Assembly: GCA_024734555.1 (NCBI GenBank)
Contig: JANPWX010000109.1
Span: 773,269 to 837,268, forward strand
Length of the DNA stretch: 64,000 nt
Source: Trochalopteron elliotii
Taxonomy: Eukaryota; Chordata; Aves; Passeriformes; Leiothrichidae
Reading direction: 5' to 3'
Positions 61,301 through 64,000 of the stretch are shown one piece after another. The position numbers were made by a program, and so were the translations under genes. Every line of letters begins with the position of its first letter. The stretch's first letter is position 1. The notes beneath the pieces are model-generated. The model had not been told where the DNA came from. It was given only the letters and a program-made list of their open reading frames with translations, and ran no database searches.

Positions 61301-63973
61301 ACCATCAGAGTAACTTTCCCAGGAAATCAGTTCCTGGTTCTGAAACCTTCCTCCTGCTGCCTTCCCCATATAACCATGTCTATACCAGTCAGAAGGAAAA
61401 GCAGCAAGAACTCCTTTTAGTGGCTACTCACTGGTGCAGAATGAGCTACATAAGGGGAAGAAGTAGCAGGTGAGATCAAAGCATCTCCTGGGCCACAAGG
61501 AGTCTACCAAATGTTAGAAGGATATACAATTCTAAAGTAACACCTTTAATTTATAATTCAGACAGAATCCTTAACACTACTGGGGCTCCACTCCTGGGAA
61601 AAAGACCTGAAAATATGGCAGAAGTGTTTGAGACATATATTCATACTTCCCTGAGGATCAAAGGGGAAGGGCCTCTTGTGGGTTCCCTTCTCAAAATGCT
61701 CTGGCTCCCACCTCACAGCCCTGCTGTGCCCTGCTCAGCAGGTCCCTGTCTGGGCCATCTCTGGCAGAGGTGTTGATTTTCATGCTATGCAAAGCAGCAC
61801 TTCTTACCATTTCTTTGGCTTCTTCTCGGACAGAAGGGATGGCCAGAATACTGTACAGTGCTCCATTCACATATGACTGAACCTAAGAGGAAGAAATAGT
61901 CATACCATAAAGAAAAACACATTCATCCTAGTTGACTATCAGCAAAATACAAGACTGAAAGTGTAGAATAACTATACGTCAAAGAGTTTAACCAGGCTGG
62001 ACTGGACTTGCAAAAATTCCAACATGGGAAGCAGAGAACTTTTAAGATGCAAATATACTGTGACATCGTTGATCTAAACCAATATGCTGCATGCCAATTT
62101 CCCCAAACAGGGCCCCCAGCTTCTGATAATGTATTCTTGCAAACTTACCTAGCCACAAAAAAAACCAAAAAAACAAATAGGAAAAGAGAGAAAAGCAGAA
62201 CAAGAATGTTTGTTTCTGACAAACAATAATAGCAATACAAAAAACAGGGCAAAGAGCAGAGAAAAGACCCTGCCAGCATGAACTCAAGACAGGCTACAAG
62301 CATTGCAGCCTTTGCAAGATGATAAAGCCAAAGCAGCTTCAAACATCCTCTCACTCTGCTGCCTCTTACTGTCCCTCAGGAGAGGCAAAAAACCTGCCAG
62401 CACAAAAGCTCTGAATTATGGCTAGTGAAAGCCAACAGATCTGTCAAACTAGTTTTACCAGCACTTACGTGACCCTTTCGAATGGCCAGCTACTTTACAA
62501 GCACTAAGATTTTCAGTCATCCTCTGTCTGTACCTTTGGAAAAGTGAACAATTAGCAGGCCTGGGAGCAGCGAAAGGAAGGGACTGGGATTTACACAAGG
62601 ATTCCATAGGTTCTCAGGAAGCTCTCCTCACACCCCAGAGCACTGTATTCTACTTTTGACTTCGATAGTAAAACTTCTGCCAAAGTAAGTGCCAAGTATA
62701 TTGTAAGAATGCACCCTCTGAGGGAAATTTCAACGTAATTTTAAGGCACAGACTTCAATAACATGATAGCATTTTCTAAGTATTTCAGTCTAGAGCTTGG
62801 TATTTTATCTTGTATTAGTATGTATTGTCTTCAACTTTCATAATTCACAAAACAAAGACAGTGAAAGAATCCAATAAGGGTATGTCAAAATTAATCAAAA
62901 CAATGTTAGTGAAGAACTCATCTACATCTCCTAATGAATTCATAACACGTGGACAAAACACTTTGTTGAGGTGTATTCTCTATTTTCAGTTTAAGTTATA
63001 AACAAAACCCCTTGATGATACAGTCATTGCATATAAAAACAAGACACCAGGATTTATATTTCATTTTTATTAGAAGTCTCCAAACACCTTGCACAATCAT
63101 CATGGAATTATTCTAGAATATCCTGGTAAAAATTCTGCCTCCATGAATTCAGCTTTGTACAATATTTGTCTGCATGTCTTTCTGCCTTAAATTTTACTGT
63201 ATGGTTAAAAAATGCCCCTCTGCAGGGACAGCTGAAGCAAGGCTTCATATATCAGACAGCAGTTATCAGAGTGATGTGCTGACAAGTATCAGGTGGAAAT
63301 AACTAATCATTTTTAGCACTTTCCTCTGAGGTAGTTAAATTTAACATCTAATATGCAAGCGTACTCTGAGAGAGAAAATAAAGGAACCACAAAAGGTTAA
63401 AGTGACAAGTCAAGTGAAGTGGAAGATAAAAAGATATTAGGGCTTGAATGTTCCAAGTCTACTACTTCCTTATAGCATTCCTTAAAACTACAGCAAATGT
63501 GTTCCCCTGCACCTGATGTTTTGCACAATGGGTTTGCATCACACATTGTTCATCTCATGAACAAGTTAAGCTTGAGGTGATTTGGTGCATGACATTTAAG
63601 CAGCATCAGAAACTGCAATCAAGGCACATGGACTGCATGGTAACTGCATCCAAAAGCTTCCATTCTTAAGTGCCAACATTTGTTAAAGCAATACATGCTT
63701 CTGTCTAGAAAAACCTCTGCTCAACAAAATAAAATTTACACATTTGTGAATTTTAGGAAAAAGTCATGCAACTTAATTACATGATGGTCTAATAAAAGCA
63801 ACAAAACCAATTTACTTTTCACATTTTTTCATTTCTTCTTTTTTTTAAATTTTTCTTTCCACCTTTTCATTAACCCAAAGTTTGCTGTACAAATACCTTA
63901 GGATTCTCATGGTCAAGAAGACTTGAAAGAACTCTGAGCATGTGGTTTGGGATACTTGCACATATTTTCTTCC
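27425..63973 (-). CDS. ARMC9: ARMC9, armadillo repeat-containing 9, 3' half (11 exons)
   Basis: ARMC9 is a LisH/armadillo protein at the ciliary base, and human variants cause Joubert syndrome. The minus-strand exons, in transcript order, are 63897-63973, 61808-61882, 60666-60756, 59314-59372, 55149-55253, 53914-54029, 48712-48836, 45510-45639, 40743-40914, 28407-28440 and 27425-27819. They join with perfect phase into about 458 codons. Peptides [28 protein letters not shown] and [11 protein letters not shown] match ARMC9 as I remember it. The armadillo part is followed by an acidic and then a low-complexity serine/proline tail. The N-terminal half, with LisH, lies to the right of the window. 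The last two exons are less certain and would give the long C-terminal isoform. Confidence 0.92.
28407..28440 (-). CDS. ARMC9: Probable ARMC9 34-nt microexon
   Basis: A strong acceptor (CTATTTTCTTTTCCAG) and donor (GTGAGA) bracket 34 bases encoding [11 protein letters not shown] plus one base. Its phase (0 in, 1 out) fits both the preceding exon and the terminal exon. I cannot confirm the peptide by homology, so the call rests on splice sites and frame. Confidence 0.65.
32580..32617. repeat. Tandem duplication, 22-bp period
   Basis: GGCTGCTCACTTGTAC occurs exactly at 32580-32595 and again at 32602-32617, separated by TCACTT. It is a local replication-slippage duplication. Confidence 0.85.
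39268..39272. other. Five-N assembly gap
   Basis: The sequence contains NNNNN directly before a (CT)n run. The unknown length of the repeat probably caused the gap. Confidence 0.99.
39273..39296. repeat. (CT)n microsatellite
   Basis: Twelve uninterrupted CT units lie beside the gap. The true length is unknown. Confidence 0.95.
40743..40914 (-). CDS. ARMC9: ARMC9 exon: [16 protein letters not shown] block
   Basis: The exon encodes [18 protein letters not shown], then [15 protein letters not shown] and ends QGADR. It matches human RECASAFTCKPRAPCTPE. The donor AGA/GTAAGT is phase 0. If unspliced, the frame runs on to a stop at 40653, a possible short isoform end. Confidence 0.9.
40915..45509 (-). 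other. ARMC9: ARMC9 intron (4.6 kb)
   Basis: No exon is required here by phase. It contains a MAF-type TGCTGAGTCAG at 41946-41956 and an A-rich stretch at about 43005-43075. A possible pseudo-exon at 43.7 kb was considered and rejected. Confidence 0.65.
43005..43075. repeat. A-rich low-complexity tract, (AAAAC)-like
   Basis: Repeated CAAAACAAAAC and CCAAACAAAAA units form a degenerate simple repeat. Confidence 0.75.
45510..45639 (-). CDS. ARMC9: ARMC9 exon: VEMKSSEVF ... [10 protein letters not shown]
   Basis: The frame continues from the previous exon only if the donor is CACAG/GTATGA at 45509, not the nearer AAA/GTAAAT. The resulting junction, NGQSHR-EFALAF, parallels human NGVTTREC. The acceptor is a CAGCAG tandem that could add or drop one codon. 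Confidence 0.85.
45640..48711 (-). other. ARMC9: ARMC9 intron (3.1 kb)
   Basis: No gene, exon or nameable mobile element is seen. A short TCTCT tract lies at 46711-46733. Confidence 0.65.
48712..48836 (-). CDS. ARMC9: ARMC9 exon: serine-rich low-complexity tail
   Basis: The exon encodes [19 protein letters not shown] through [18 protein letters not shown]. The acceptor is TTTCTCCTCCAG, the donor C/GTAAGG. It is weakly conserved, as expected for this disordered region, but phase and position fit the chain. Confidence 0.85.
51070..52017 (+). mobile_element. Solo endogenous retrovirus LTR (ERVL-like), 948 bp
   Basis: The element begins TGTCAGGGACTG and ends CTGTAACA. It is flanked on both sides by the same five bases, CTGCC (51065-51069 and 52018-52022), a clean target-site duplication. 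It contains TATAAA (51141-51146), a C/T-rich stretch, and a poly(A) signal AATAAA (51919-51924) followed by a U5-like end. No internal retroviral genes are present, so it is the product of LTR-LTR recombination. A five-base duplication fits ERVL or ERV1 integrases. It is antisense to ARMC9. Confidence 0.85.
51919..51924 (+). terminator. LTR poly(A) signal AATAAA
   Basis: It lies about 95 bases before the LTR 3' end, marking the R/U5 part of the element. Confidence 0.75.
52276..52304. repeat. (AC)n microsatellite
   Basis: About 14 uninterrupted AC units. Confidence 0.97.
53914..54029 (-). CDS. ARMC9: ARMC9 exon: [11 protein letters not shown] / [11 protein letters not shown]
   Basis: The exon starts [11 protein letters not shown] and contains [18 protein letters not shown]. 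The acceptor is TGCATATCAG and the donor AAT/GTAAGT. Two leftover bases join with G of the next exon to form ATG (Met). Confidence 0.93.
54030..55148 (-). other. ARMC9: ARMC9 intron (1.1 kb) with CR1
   Basis: Its left part is taken up by the CR1 copy. The rest has no nameable feature. Confidence 0.75.
54244..54660 (-). mobile_element. CR1 LINE fragment, 3' end
   Basis: On the plus strand it reads GAATGGGTTGGGTTGGAGAG, AGATCATCCAGTTCCAACCC, CCATGGACAGGGACACC, CTTCTCTGGGCAACC and CCCCTTGTCCTAGC. These are the classic antisense blocks of the chicken repeat 1 3' region. The element is 5'-truncated, as most CR1 copies are, and its sense strand is minus, the same as ARMC9. Substitutions and small indels show it is old and inactive. 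Confidence 0.95.
55149..55253 (-). CDS. ARMC9: ARMC9 exon: conserved [16 protein letters not shown] block
   Basis: Thirty-five codons, phase 0 to 0, with [20 protein letters not shown] then TTEYLG. This is the most recognisable ARMC9 C-terminal motif. The donor is GGA/GTGAGT. Confidence 0.95.
55254..59313 (-). other. ARMC9: ARMC9 intron (4.1 kb)
   Basis: No exon is recognised. A stretch at about 56200-56530 has balanced composition and several homeodomain-type TAAT/ATTA motifs and may be a conserved non-coding element. I could not test conservation. Confidence 0.6.
59314..59372 (-). CDS. ARMC9: ARMC9 exon: acidic tract
   Basis: A 59-nt exon encoding [19 protein letters not shown], equivalent to the human ESDDDEDEDDEE tract after the armadillo domain. 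The acceptor is TTTCTAG and the donor GAA/GTAAGT. Confidence 0.92.
59373..60665 (-). other. ARMC9: ARMC9 intron (1.3 kb)
   Basis: AT-rich. Nothing recognisable beyond splice sites. Confidence 0.7.
60666..60756 (-). CDS. ARMC9: ARMC9 exon: last armadillo helices
   Basis: The exon encodes [20 protein letters not shown] and [10 protein letters not shown], near-identical to remembered ARMC9. It ends with one base before a slightly weak donor, G/GTCAGA. Confidence 0.93.
60757..61807 (-). other. ARMC9: ARMC9 intron (1.05 kb)
   Basis: Nothing recognisable beyond splice sites. Confidence 0.7.
61808..61882 (-). CDS. ARMC9: ARMC9 exon: armadillo repeat segment
   Basis: Twenty-five codons, phase 0 to 0: [18 protein letters not shown] then REEAKEM. 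The acceptor is CTTCCTCTTAG and the donor ATG/GTAAGA. Leucine/alanine spacing is typical of armadillo helices. Confidence 0.9.
61883..63896 (-). other. ARMC9: ARMC9 intron (2.0 kb)
   Basis: AT-rich. No exon or nameable repeat is seen. Confidence 0.7.
63897..63973 (-). CDS. ARMC9: ARMC9 exon: armadillo repeat segment
   Basis: The exon is bounded by the acceptor CTGCCTTTGCAG and the donor AAG/GTATTT. It encodes [19 protein letters not shown] then DHENPK, an amphipathic alpha-helical armadillo-like segment. It begins with two bases of a split codon and ends phase 0. Confidence 0.85.
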
Positions 63974-64000
63974 CTGCAAAGGCAGAACACATAAATATGC

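Noticed and set aside
1..64000. CRISPR arrays, bacterial operons, phage genes, tRNA or rRNA genes
   Set aside because: None is visible. The window is ordinary spliced vertebrate nuclear DNA.

Overview
The window is vertebrate nuclear DNA and almost certainly comes from a bird, plausibly a songbird. The evidence is compact introns, protein sequences close to the chicken versions as I remember them, the 3' part of a CR1 retroposon (the dominant avian LINE), and a solo endogenous-retrovirus LTR. The ATG-poor, fragmented open frames over most of the window are what spliced genes plus non-coding DNA look like. The gene order ARMC9 (-), B3GNT7 (-), NCL (+) matches the conserved neighbourhood known from human 2q37.

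Region 1-6740 holds nucleolin (NCL, + strand), complete except for exon 1, which lies left of the window. Fourteen coding exons join in one frame from 102 to the stop at 6332-6334. They encode TPAKK-type basic repeats, four acidic tracts, four RRM domains and a C-terminal RGG tail. Three introns carry small nucleolar RNAs: SNORD82 (2502-2572), SNORD20 (4813-4894) and SNORA75/U23 (about 5506-5646). For both C/D RNAs the antisense match to 18S rRNA can be read directly. The locus therefore makes a nucleolar ribosome-biogenesis protein and three rRNA-modification guides from one transcript.

Region 6740-16650 holds B3GNT7 (- strand), a Golgi beta-1,3-N-acetylglucosaminyltransferase. Nearly all of it is in one exon (10765-11968). 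An 11-base coding part of exon 1 (16352-16362) supplies the start codon inside a CpG-rich promoter. NCL and B3GNT7 converge, and a small CpG cluster with a CTCF-like motif lies between them.

Region 16650-27225 is about 10.5 kb in which I recognise no gene. It contains an orphan CpG island (about 24650-25030) and a perfect 13-bp-arm hairpin (17030-17061).

Region 27225-64000 holds the 3' half of ARMC9 (- strand), a LisH/armadillo-repeat protein of the ciliary base. Eleven exons chain in a single phase-consistent frame of about 458 residues. The last two (a 34-nt exon and a terminal exon at 27425-27819) give a long C-terminus. The introns contain a CR1 copy (54244-54660), a 948-bp solo LTR with a 5-bp target-site duplication (51070-52017), microsatellites, and a five-N gap beside a CT repeat.

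I found no previously undescribed system. The most interesting items are the snoRNA-host architecture, the repeated two-exon RRM modules, the B3GNT7 micro-coding exon and the ARMC9 long C-terminus.
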